5,387 bases of DNA, taken from the NCBI GenBank assembly GCA_903882245.1, contig CAIRWJ010000192.1:1-5387 (forward strand), in the 5' to 3' direction. Position 1 is the first letter of the stretch, and every line of letters begins with the position of its first letter. Below are positions 1 to 5,387 of this stretch, one piece after another. The position numbers and the translations under genes were made by a program. The DNA comes from an uncultured Microbacteriaceae bacterium (GTDB taxonomy: Bacteria; Actinomycetota; Actinomycetes; Actinomycetales; Microbacteriaceae). The notes beneath the pieces are model-generated. The model worked only from the letters and a program-made list of their open reading frames with translations, made no database searches and was not told where the DNA came from.

Positions 1-562
1 CCAGTTGTATCCGGCGGGACACGACGAACTTCTGCGACGAATAATCGCAAGCGGTGTCGTCATCAGCGAGGTGAGTCCCGGTGGCGCACCGACGCGCTGG
101 AGATTCTTGCAACGAAACCGGTTGATCGCAGCCATCGCGGGCGCGACGGTCGTCATCGAGGCGGGATATCGCAGCGGTTCGCTGAACACCGCGACCCATG
201 CCCGCGACCTCGACCGACCGATTGGGGTGGTTCCCGGCCCAATCACCAGTGGTGCTAGCGCGGGTTGCCACCGATTGCTGCGAACGAACCCTGCGACGAC
301 CCTCGTTACGACCGTTGCCGACGTTGCGGAATTGTTCGGGCACGATCCCACCGCGGAACGATTCGACGCCCGCGACTCTGACACCATCGTGCGAATTCTC
401 GATTCGCTGTCAATAGCGAAACCCCGTTCCGTCGCGGCGATCGCCGCCACAGCGGGAATAGAAGCCGCAACCGTCACAGCAACACTCGGTTCACTCGAGG
501 GAGAGGGGCGGGTGGTTCGCTCGATTCACGGATGGATACAACGCACGACAAGCGAGAGTTAG
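1..562 (+). CDS. dprA: DNA-processing protein DprA, 3' part (5' end outside window)
   Basis: DprA (Smf) is a cytoplasmic protein that binds incoming single-stranded DNA and loads RecA on it during natural transformation; many non-competent bacteria also keep it. About 186 codons are visible. The reading frame is open to the left edge and enters in the middle of the Rossmann-like domain, so the start and roughly the first half lie upstream. Seen: the YPAGH-type segment at the very start, then SE.SPGG.P, then RF-LQ-RNRLIA (nt 101-127), VVIEAGYRSGSLNTA and the VPGPITS.ASAGC stretch, in the order typical of the family. The last 55-60 residues (nt about 375-550) look like the winged-helix C-terminal domain found in many DprA proteins. 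One deviation: the family's usual FP before the RNR motif is FL here. The next gene starts 36 bp downstream on the same strand. The identification is secure; competence itself cannot be inferred. Confidence 0.95.
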   Translation, partial: QLYPAGHDELLRRIIASGVVISEVSPGGAPTRWRFLQRNRLIAAIAGATVVIEAGYRSGSLNTATHARDLDRPIGVVPGPITSGASAGCHRLLRTNPATTLVTTVADVAELFGHDPTAERFDARDSDTIVRILDSLSIAKPRSVAAIAATAGIEAATVTATLGSLEGEGRVVRSIHGWIQRTTSES

Positions 563-564
563 CC

Positions 565-592
565 CTGAAAGACCGATGCGTGACGGTAATCT
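565..592 (+). promoter_or_regulatory. Candidate leaderless promoter of the metallophosphoesterase gene
   Basis: A -10-like hexamer TAATCT (587-592, fits the actinobacterial TANNNT pattern) ends 6 nt before the ATG at 599. A -35-like CTGAAA (565-570, four of six matches to TTGACA) lies 16 bp upstream of it. This spacing would put the transcription start on or next to the A of the start codon. No Shine-Dalgarno sequence is seen before the ATG, which agrees with a leaderless mRNA. This is an inference from spacing and motif only. Confidence 0.45.
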
Positions 593-598
593 GGCGCC

Positions 599-1525
599 AT
601 GCTCGACTCGGACACCGCGTCACACGTCATCGCCCACATTTCCGATACCCACTTGCTGGGCGGGGATCGCAAACTCTTCTCAACCGTTGACGTCGCATCG
701 AACCTCACCTGGGTTCTTGACCGCCTTCGGGCGGGCGATCAGAAAATTGACGCGCTTGTTTTCACCGGTGACCTCGCCGACATTGCCGAAGTCGATGCGT
801 ACCGCTGGTTGCGCGGACAAGTAGAACCAGCCGCCGCTGAATTAGGCGCCGAAGTCGTCTGGGTGATGGGCAATCATGATGAGAGGGCGGCATATTCGCG
901 TGAACTATTCGATGACGAGAGTGATGGCGCTCAGGACCGCGTCTACAACGTCGGTGGCCTCCGCATTATTTCCCTCGACACATCGGTACCCGGCTACCAT
1001 CATGGCGCACTCTCGGAAGAACAGCGGGTGTGGCTCACAAATGAATTGGCGACAGCGGCAGCGCATGGCACGGTACTGGCGATGCACCACCCACCGCTCG
1101 TTGCACACAACCCGCTGGTGAGGTTGATTGAGCTCGAAGAGATGTCACTTCTCGAACCGATAGTGCGTGGCTCGGACGTTCGCGCCATTATCGCCGGCCA
1201 TTTGCACTACTCGTCTTTCGGCAACTTTGCCGGGGTTCCCGTGTCGGTGTCGAGCGCCACGTGTTACACGGTTGATGTGGGCGCCGACAAGTCGCTACTG
1301 CTCAGCGCAGTCGATGGAGCTCAATCAATTCAACTCATCCACCTTTACAACGACTCGGTGGTGACGTCGGTCGTTCCGGCCGAGATTTACGCTCAGGTTT
1401 CGGGGTATCCGGCAACGCTTCGCGCGATGGCCGACACCCTGTCGTTCGCCGAACTTCGCGAGATGATTTCGAACAAAACGTCCGATTTCAATTCCGCGGA
1501 ACGCGAGCAGTCCGCCGACCTCTGA
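599..1525 (+). CDS. cpdA: Metallophosphoesterase, class III 3',5'-cyclic nucleotide phosphodiesterase-like (CpdA/Rv0805 type)
   Basis: Predicted cytoplasmic dinuclear-metal phosphoesterase of 308 aa; family members hydrolyse cAMP and other phosphodiesters. All calcineurin-like motifs are present in order: D16-x-H18 (SDTHLL), G57-D58 (FTGDLAD), G-N92-H93-D94 (GNHDE), H163-H164-P-P, and G-H201-L-H203. The metal ligands known for Mycobacterium Rv0805 (D21, H23, D63, N97, H169, H207, H209) line up with a constant offset of 5, then 6, residues, and the length is close to the 318 aa of Rv0805, so it is probably an ortholog. The C-terminal region after about residue 265 is hydrophilic and not recognisable. 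The ATG at 599 is chosen because the first motif begins at residue 13 and a -10 hexamer sits 6 nt upstream with no ribosome binding site. It lies 36 bp after dprA and ends 71 bp before the transporter start. Substrate specificity is uncertain: proteins of this fold labelled CpdA often act better on other phosphodiesters. Confidence 0.88.
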   Translation: MLDSDTASHVIAHISDTHLLGGDRKLFSTVDVASNLTWVLDRLRAGDQKIDALVFTGDLADIAEVDAYRWLRGQVEPAAAELGAEVVWVMGNHDERAAYSRELFDDESDGAQDRVYNVGGLRIISLDTSVPGYHHGALSEEQRVWLTNELATAAAHGTVLAMHHPPLVAHNPLVRLIELEEMSLLEPIVRGSDVRAIIAGHLHYSSFGNFAGVPVSVSSATCYTVDVGADKSLLLSAVDGAQSIQLIHLYNDSVVTSVVPAEIYAQVSGYPATLRAMADTLSFAELREMISNKTSDFNSAEREQSADL

Positions 1526-1540
1526 AACTGGACGATTCGG

Positions 1541-1546
1541 TACGCT
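1541..1546 (+). promoter_or_regulatory. Candidate -10 element for the MMPL transporter gene
   Basis: TACGCT fits TANNNT and is followed by purines about 6-7 nt downstream (around 1552-1553) where transcription could start. No good -35 hexamer lies at 16-18 bp upstream; CTGAAA at 1522-1527 is only 13 bp away. The position is sensible because the gap from 1526 to 1596 is the only place for a promoter between the phosphodiesterase and the transporter. Weak support. Confidence 0.3.
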
Positions 1547-1555
1547 AGAAAGACG

Positions 1556-1576
1556 TCGTCACCAAGGGGGTGACGA
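1556..1576 (+). promoter_or_regulatory. Perfect 8-bp inverted repeat in the 5' region of the MMPL gene (operator or RNA hairpin)
   Basis: TCGTCACC (1556-1563) and GGTGACGA (1569-1576) are exact inverted complements around the 5-nt spacer AAGGG. The repeat lies just downstream of the candidate -10 (1541-1546) and upstream of the ribosome binding site (1585-1588). It could be an operator, since MMPL-family genes in actinobacteria are often controlled by TetR-type repressors, or an mRNA hairpin. It is unlikely to be an intrinsic terminator because no T-run follows. No regulator gene is visible in the window. Confidence 0.45.
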
Positions 1577-1584
1577 AAAGCGAC

Positions 1585-1588
1585 GGAG
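1585..1588 (+). promoter_or_regulatory. Ribosome binding site that fixes the MMPL start at 1597
   Basis: GGAG lies 8 nt before the ATG at 1597. The longer in-frame option, GTG at 1570, sits directly against a G-run with no spacing for ribosome binding and lies inside the inverted repeat, so the ATG is preferred. This is the only clear Shine-Dalgarno sequence before a gene in the window. Confidence 0.65.
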
Positions 1589-1596
1589 ATTTGGCC

Positions 1597-3735
1597 ATGT
1601 TCTTGAACAAAACGTATCGATTCTGGACCGCCCTGATTGCGATGGTCCTGTCGACCGCGGTTGCTGGCGCGATGTTTTTCTTGTCCGCAACGACGAACGA
1701 AGAGACCGCCCCCGAGAGCGGAGCGCCGACTGCATCGGAAGCTGCCGAAGTTGCTCGAATCAGCGCGGAGTTCCCCGACTCTGCCGGTACATCGATTTTC
1801 CTCGTGTTCACCAAATCGTCCGAACTATCTGATGGCGAAATCACCACCATCAACGACAACGTGGCCGACATTTATGCCGCGCACACCGATATTGAGGTGG
1901 CGATTCCCGCGCTCGTGTCGGATGACGGCACAACCGTTTCGGCCATTATTCCCCTCGACAAAACAAATGTCGTTGACGACCAAGAAGAGCGCTACAACGA
2001 CATTCGTGACACCGCCGAGACCGGTCTGACCGGGGTCGACCTATACCTGTCCGGACCCGAAGGATTTGCAATCGACATTTCGAACGTGTTCGCCGGCGCT
2101 GATGTCACGCTGTTAATCGTCACCGCGAGCGTCGTTGTCGTACTCCTTCTCATCACTTACCGATCGCCCATTTTGTGGATCGTTCCGCTGTTGGTGGTCG
2201 GTCTTGCCGACGGTCTTGCCGGCGCAATGGCTAAAAAGGCGGCCGATATGCTCGGCGGCCAGTTGGACGCGTCGACGACCGGGATCCTGTCAGTTCTTGT
2301 CTTTGGTGCTGGAACAAACTATGCGCTGTTGATCATCTCGCGCTACCGCGAGGAACTTCTGAAGTTCGAGTCGCGTGCCGATGCGATGGCAAAGGCGGTT
2401 CGCGGAACCGCCCCCGCCATTCTTGCTTCGGGCGGGACCGTGTTGGTCGTCATGGCGGTTCTCCTGTTCGCACAGTTAGATTCGAGCCGTAATCTCGGTC
2501 TCGCCGGGTTCGTCGGCATCGCCGTGGCCATGATTTCGGGGATCGTCGTTTTGCCGTTCGCGCTGGTCCTCTGGCCACGCTGGATTTTCTGGCCGCTGGC
2601 CCCCAAGTTCGGAACCAAGCCCAAGCGAGAAAGTATGTGGGCGCGGGCTGGAAAAGCCATCTCTCGTCGCCCAGTGCTCTTCAGCATCGGCTCGGCTCTT
2701 CTCGCAATCGGCCTTGCCCTCCCCGCGCTGGGCATACAGACCGGGCTGACGGCGAACGAGCGATTCCTCACCAAGCCTGGCGCGGTCACGGGAATCGAAA
2801 TCCTGTCCGACAAGTTCGAACAATTCCAGGGATCGGGATTCACCATCATGGCCTCCGATGGCGATGTCGACGAAGTTCAGGCGTATCTCGAGGACAACAA
2901 GGACCTCCTCGTCGAGATTCCCGCACCTCCCGTGTTCGCGGCCCCGCCGATTCCAGGAGTCGTCATCGCACCGACTCCCGAACCGGAACCAACCTATTCG
3001 ACTGTGGGTGAAACGAACGATGGTTGGACGCAGATCACGGCGACACTCGACTTCGCCGCGGAATCGGATGGCGCAAAGAATGCCATCGCGACATTCCGAA
3101 CCGGGCTCGACTCGGTCGGTGACGGACTCGCGTTGGTGGGTGGAGGCGATGCCCAGGTGCTCGACACTGAACTTGCGATCGACGCCGACCAAAAGCTGGT
3201 CTTCCCCTCAGTCCTCGCCGTCGTGTTCATCATCTTGGTTCTCGTCTTGCGGTCGTTGGTTGCCCCCGCGATCCTTCTCGCGACTGTCGTTGCGTCGTAT
3301 TTCGCGGCCATCGGTTCGTCATGGTTGTTGTTCCAGAACATTTGGGGATTCCCCGCGCTCGACGGAAACGTGATCGTGCTGTCGTTCCTGTTCCTTGTGG
3401 CGCTCGGTATCGACTACAACATGTTCCTCATGACGCGCGTGAAAGAGGAATCCGAAATTCTGGTGAACGGTAAACCGGCCGGAATCAGGGCGGGCATGGT
3501 GACCGCACTCGGAGCAACAGGTGGAGTCATCACCAGTGCCGGCGTGCTGCTCGCCGCTGTGTTCGCCGTTCTCGGAGTCTTGCCGCTCATCACCCTGACC
3601 CAGATCGGCGTCATCGTCTGTGTCGGTGTCTTGCTCGACACGCTCCTCGTGCGTACCGTCGTCGTCCCCTCATTAACCTTCCTCGTGGGCGAGCGGATGT
3701 GGTGGCCACGCAAAACGGGTGTGTCCAGCACATAA
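1597..3735 (+). CDS. MMPL family (RND superfamily) membrane transporter
   Basis: Predicted proton-driven inner-membrane exporter of 712 aa, from the MMPL/YdfJ-like group that moves lipids or hydrophobic compounds; the substrate cannot be inferred. It shows the full two-repeat layout: TM1 at about 9-29, an extracytoplasmic domain to about 168, TM2-6 (about 170-188, 192-212, 228-248, 272-292, 301-326), TM7 (about 360-380), a second extracytoplasmic domain to about 533, and TM8-12 (about 534-553, 556-580, 590-612, 643-663, 670-698). TM4 carries GAGT-N241-Y242-ALL followed by SRYREEL, and TM10 carries LGI-D606-Y607-NMF, the paired positions that form the proton relay in MmpL3. The first-half position is Asn rather than Asp, while the second-half Asp-Tyr is intact. 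A Pro-rich stretch (10 Pro in residues 442-465) lies in the second extracytoplasmic domain. The ATG is chosen over an upstream GTG at 1570 because of the GGAG 8 nt before it. xerC follows after 30 bp. Family assignment is firm; physiological role unknown. Confidence 0.93.
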   Translation: MFLNKTYRFWTALIAMVLSTAVAGAMFFLSATTNEETAPESGAPTASEAAEVARISAEFPDSAGTSIFLVFTKSSELSDGEITTINDNVADIYAAHTDIEVAIPALVSDDGTTVSAIIPLDKTNVVDDQEERYNDIRDTAETGLTGVDLYLSGPEGFAIDISNVFAGADVTLLIVTASVVVVLLLITYRSPILWIVPLLVVGLADGLAGAMAKKAADMLGGQLDASTTGILSVLVFGAGTNYALLIISRYREELLKFESRADAMAKAVRGTAPAILASGGTVLVVMAVLLFAQLDSSRNLGLAGFVGIAVAMISGIVVLPFALVLWPRWIFWPLAPKFGTKPKRESMWARAGKAISRRPVLFSIGSALLAIGLALPALGIQTGLTANERFLTKPGAVTGIEILSDKFEQFQGSGFTIMASDGDVDEVQAYLEDNKDLLVEIPAPPVFAAPPIPGVVIAPTPEPEPTYSTVGETNDGWTQITATLDFAAESDGAKNAIATFRTGLDSVGDGLALVGGGDAQVLDTELAIDADQKLVFPSVLAVVFIILVLVLRSLVAPAILLATVVASYFAAIGSSWLLFQNIWGFPALDGNVIVLSFLFLVALGIDYNMFLMTRVKEESEILVNGKPAGIRAGMVTALGATGGVITSAGVLLAAVFAVLGVLPLITLTQIGVIVCVGVLLDTLLVRTVVVPSLTFLVGERMWWPRKTGVSST

Positions 3736-3752
3736 CTCGCGGTTTTCACGCG

Positions 3753-3758
3753 CACACT
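3753..3758 (+). promoter_or_regulatory. Weak -10-like hexamer just before xerC
   Basis: CACACT ends 7 nt before the xerC ATG and differs by one base from the TACACT at 5257-5262. There is no Shine-Dalgarno sequence before xerC, and no clear -35 is seen. It may be a leaderless start, or xerC may simply be cotranscribed with the transporter 30 bp upstream. Confidence 0.2.
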
Positions 3759-3765
3759 GGTTGAC

Positions 3766-4671
3766 ATGAGAGTTGACGAGTCCGTCGCGCGCTACCTGTA
3801 TGAGTTAGAGGCGGCGCGCGATTCGAGCTCTCACACCGTGCGGGCGTATCGCGGTGATCTTGATTTGTTCGTTCAATCGTTGACGTCAGCCGAATCAACC
3901 GAGTTGTCTGCGATTTCACTCGAGGACTGCAGATCGTGGGTGTGGGCGATGTCCAGCGCGGGAGATGCCCCGAGTTCCATCGGCAGACGAGTCTCGGCGG
4001 TCAAGTCCTTCTTTCACTGGGCGCATGCTCGCGGGGACATTTCTGCAAATGTTGCCGCTCGGCTTTCTGCCCCGAAAAAACCCGCTCACCTTCCGCGAGT
4101 GGTCGCCGCAAGCGCGATGGGTCACGTGTTAGACGACCTTGCGGCGCGGGCAGCAACGGGGGACCCCATTGCTGTCCGCGACCTCGCGATCTGGGAACTG
4201 CTCTACGCCTCGGCGATTCGCGTCTCGGAACTCGTCGGAATTCGCCTCGGCGACATCGATTGGTCTGATTCGACGGTTCTAGTCCTAGGAAAAGGCGCAA
4301 AGGAACGGGTTGTTCCGTTCGGTGTCCCCGCGGGTCATGCGTTGATTGATTATCGCGACAACGCTCGCCCCGCACTCCCGGTCACGGCGGACAACACACA
4401 CCTGTTTGTTGGCGCTCGCGGAAAACCTCTGACGACGCGGACGGTCTACGGCATCGTCGCCGCCATCATCGGTGCAATGCCGGGCTCCGGCCCCAAGGGA
4501 CCGCACATTCTTCGGCACACCGCGGCGACGCACCTACTGGACGGGGGAGCGGATCTGCGGAGTGTGCAAGAAATCCTCGGGCACTCGAGCGTCGGTACGA
4601 CTCAGATTTACACGCACGTCTCAAGCGAACGACTCAAGAAGGCCTACGCCACGGCTCATCCCAGGGCATAG
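3766..4671 (+). CDS. xerC: Tyrosine recombinase XerC
   Basis: Cytoplasmic site-specific recombinase of 301 aa, the usual XerC length. With XerD it resolves chromosome dimers at the dif site near the terminus at cell division. The N-terminal SAM-like core-binding domain covers about residues 1-90 ([13 protein letters not shown] near the start, then [17 protein letters not shown]). The catalytic domain runs from about 110 to the end. All six active-site residues are seen: R152 (SAIRVSEL), K176 (GKGAKER), H247 and R250 (HILRH), H273 (LGHSS) and the nucleophile Y282 (QIYTHVS). The C-terminal tail ending AHPRA is typical, so the protein is complete. XerC is chosen over XerD from its place near DprA and the M23/S2 region; sequence alone separates the two less surely. 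The ATG at 3766 is the only sensible start, although no Shine-Dalgarno precedes it. The stop overlaps the convergent M23 gene by 16 bp. Confidence 0.94.
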   Translation: MRVDESVARYLYELEAARDSSSHTVRAYRGDLDLFVQSLTSAESTELSAISLEDCRSWVWAMSSAGDAPSSIGRRVSAVKSFFHWAHARGDISANVAARLSAPKKPAHLPRVVAASAMGHVLDDLAARAATGDPIAVRDLAIWELLYASAIRVSELVGIRLGDIDWSDSTVLVLGKGAKERVVPFGVPAGHALIDYRDNARPALPVTADNTHLFVGARGKPLTTRTVYGIVAAIIGAMPGSGPKGPHILRHTAATHLLDGGADLRSVQEILGHSSVGTTQIYTHVSSERLKKAYATAHPRA

Positions 4672-5165
4672 GAATTGAGCCACGAATCGTAGATGACGAT
4701 TCGCGGTTGAAGCGGCAGGTACGGCGCTGGGTCCACGTATTCGCCCGCGACCCGCAGCCCGAGGTGCAACGCGTTGTCGCCGAGGTGCCCACCACGAACG
4801 AAACCCACGACGTCGCCAGAGTTGACGACGTCCCCGAGAATAACCGCTGGTTCAATCGGTTCCAGCGTGACGTCGCCGTCCTCGAGCGTTCGCAGCACGA
4901 TCACTCCACGACCAGCGACAGGACCGACAAAAGTCACGCGACCAGTTACAGGTGCTCGAACCTCGGCACCGGGAGCCGCCTGGATATCGATTCCGCGATG
5001 ACCAGCTGACCACTCATCGGCAGGTCTCGCGAAGTCGCGAATCACCTCGCCCACCACCGGCCACGACCAGCGGGAATCAGCATCCGCTCGTCCCGTCGGT
5101 AACAAGGCCAATAGGGCAAGAATCGCGGCGATCAGTGGTGGAGGAAGGCGCAGGGTTGACGTCAC
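4656..5165 (-). CDS. Secreted M23 (LytM-domain) peptidase family protein
   Basis: Predicted exported envelope protein of 169 aa; M23 proteins cut peptidoglycan cross-bridges or, when degenerate, activate other hydrolases. Residues 1-29 look like a signal peptide: one Arg, a hydrophobic run [12 protein letters not shown], and a likely cleavage after A-D-A (27-29). The mature part starts WSWPV and contains GH56-RGI-D60 (the HxxxD zinc motif), a Val/Gly-rich beta core, and ALH134-LGLR before the YVDP ending. The usual HxH is A132-L-H134, so the three zinc ligands (H56, D60, H134) are kept while the other catalytic-site His is missing. My recollection is that related actinobacterial proteins next to rpsB have CLHWGLR here, so this may be a family trait rather than decay. 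The GTG at 5165 is chosen because it puts the signal peptide at the N-terminus and has a -10-like GATAGT 6 nt upstream. The frame is open to 5351, with an ATG at 5276, but the added residues look non-coding and cross the divergent promoter. Peptidase activity is uncertain. Confidence 0.85.
   Translation of the reverse strand: MTSTLRLPPPLIAAILALLALLPTGRADADSRWSWPVVGEVIRDFARPADEWSAGHRGIDIQAAPGAEVRAPVTGRVTFVGPVAGRGVIVLRTLEDGDVTLEPIEPAVILGDVVNSGDVVGFVRGGHLGDNALHLGLRVAGEYVDPAPYLPLQPRIVIYDSWLNSYALG
4678..4708. terminator. Hairpin at the convergent 3' ends of xerC and the M23 gene (possible bidirectional terminator)
   Basis: CGAATCGT (4683-4690) and ACGATTCG (4696-4703) form a perfect 8-bp stem around AGATG. 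After one A-C mismatch it extends by four more pairs (4678-4681 with 4705-4708, one of them G-T). It begins 7 nt after the xerC stop and lies inside the last codons of the M23 gene on the other strand. There is no T-run on either side, so it is not a classical intrinsic terminator, but U-less hairpins at gene ends have been proposed in actinobacteria. It is the only strong stem-loop between the two converging transcripts. Confidence 0.35.
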
Positions 5166-5171
5166 GACACC

Positions 5172-5177
5172 ACTATC
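5172..5177 (-). promoter_or_regulatory. Candidate leaderless -10 for the M23 gene
   Basis: On the minus strand GATAGT (four of six matches to TATAAT) ends 6 nt before the GTG start at 5165, the same spacing as for the phosphodiesterase gene. No Shine-Dalgarno is present before this GTG. The -35 region is unconvincing. Confidence 0.3.
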
Positions 5178-5232
5178 GGGTGGCGGACGGCATCTCGTTT
5201 GGCATTCGTCGTCCACAGGGCAGAAACCTCGG

Positions 5233-5262
5233 TTCGCTCCCGCTGTGGACAGCCTGTACACT
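5233..5262 (+). promoter_or_regulatory. Candidate promoter for the gene to the right (probably rpsB)
   Basis: A -10 TACACT (5257-5262) is preceded by a weak -35-like TTCGCT (5233-5238) at 18 bp. Transcription would start near 5268-5270. It points rightward, away from the M23 gene, and nothing coding on the + strand is convincing between here and the window end, so it should drive a gene beginning beyond 5387. In actinobacteria with this gene order that gene is rpsB (ribosomal protein S2), followed by tsf; this is inferred from synteny only. Confidence 0.45.
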
Positions 5263-5268
5263 GGAAAC

Positions 5269-5387
5269 ACGTTCATTTCGGTGAGCGAATTCGCGTGTCC
5301 ATCAATTACACGAAACCATTGGTCCCTTCGGGGAGGAATCGTTACGGACACCAGGGCCAGACATCCGTCTGCGCGACAACCACAACA
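5269..5387 (+). promoter_or_regulatory. Long structured 5' leader of the rightward transcript (putative S2 operon leader)
   Basis: At least 119 nt of apparently untranslated leader run to the window edge. Seen: a palindrome GCGAATTCGC (5285-5294); a TTCG tetraloop hairpin TCCC/GGGA (5323-5334), flanked by ATT/AAT after a two-G mismatch on each side; a 6-bp long-range stem GTGTCC (5295-5300) with GGACAC (5346-5351) that encloses the TTCG hairpin; a competing stem CGTGT (5294-5298) with ACACG (5308-5312); and CAGAC/GTCTG (5358-5371). GGGGAGG at 5330-5336 resembles a ribosome binding site, but no ATG, GTG or TTG follows at a useful distance. Ribosomal protein leaders are often autoregulatory. 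Function here is inferred, and the class is not recognised. Confidence 0.4.

Noticed and set aside
2476..3192. Long 238-codon open frame on the minus strand inside the MMPL gene
   Set aside because: Its residue make-up (many Arg, Gly, Asp, Glu without any recognisable motif) is that of a shadow frame opposite a well-supported transporter.
3738..3752. CGCG-N7-CGCG inverted repeat between the MMPL gene and xerC as a terminator
   Set aside because: Only 4 bp of stem with the T-run in the loop rather than after it; too weak to call.
3760..3777. GTTGAC direct repeat flanking the xerC start
   Set aside because: Six bases repeated once is expected by chance, and the second copy simply encodes the residues RVDE; no -10 follows at the right spacing to make it a -35.
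4278..4290. Two CTAG tetramers close together in xerC
   Set aside because: CTAG is often rare in bacteria, but here they are explained by two CTA Leu codons in a conserved strand; no repeat or insertion signature around them.
3766..4671. xerC as the integrase of a mobile element
   Set aside because: Length, C-terminal AHPRA tail and housekeeping neighbours fit chromosomal XerC; no attachment-site repeats, excisionase or phage genes are present.
4707..5009. Open frames on the + strand opposite the M23 gene
   Set aside because: No motif, no RBS; they are antisense to a gene with a clear signal peptide and zinc motif.
5166..5351. N-terminal extension of the M23 frame on the minus strand (GTG at 5351 or ATG at 5276)
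   Set aside because: It would put about 37-62 polar, Cys/Pro-containing residues before the signal peptide, has no SD, and runs across the divergent TACACT promoter. The GTG at 5165 gives a normal exported protein.

Overview
The window looks like chromosomal housekeeping DNA from a high-GC Gram-positive bacterium (Actinobacteria), most likely Microbacteriaceae or a close relative. Three things suggest this. The gene order DprA, tyrosine recombinase XerC, M23 peptidase, then (inferred) the ribosomal S2 operon is familiar from that group. The second gene aligns its metal-binding residues, with a nearly constant numbering offset, to the mycobacterial phosphodiesterase Rv0805. GC content is moderately high by eye, with GTG starts and short intergenic gaps. 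The exact genus cannot be read from the sequence.

Layout: (1) positions 1-562, + strand, the 3' part of dprA, a DNA-uptake/recombination mediator, cut by the window edge. (2) 599-1525, +, a class III cyclic-nucleotide phosphodiesterase-like metallophosphoesterase (CpdA/Rv0805 type), probably read from a leaderless mRNA. (3) 1597-3735, +, a two-repeat MMPL/RND-superfamily membrane transporter, with a perfect 8-bp inverted repeat in its 5' region. (4) 3766-4671, +, xerC, with all six catalytic residues. (5) 4656-5165, - strand, a small secreted M23/LytM-domain protein that overlaps the xerC 3' end by 16 bp tail to tail. (6) 5166-5387, an intergenic region with divergent promoters: one for the M23 gene, and one (TACACT) that starts a long, structured leader running off the right edge, probably toward rpsB.

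The genes do not form one pathway. dprA and xerC both handle DNA (incoming ssDNA; chromosome dimer resolution). The M23 protein acts in the cell envelope. The phosphodiesterase and the MMPL transporter appear to be passengers between dprA and xerC. No mobile element, CRISPR array, tRNA or rRNA is visible, and I see no convincing previously undescribed system. The points most worth a second look are regulatory: likely leaderless starts, the inverted repeat before the MMPL gene, the hairpin at the overlapping convergent gene ends, and mutually exclusive pairings in the leader at the right edge. Two protein details also stand out: an Asn in place of the usual proton-relay Asp in one half of the MMPL protein, and loss of the first His of the HxH motif in the M23 protein.
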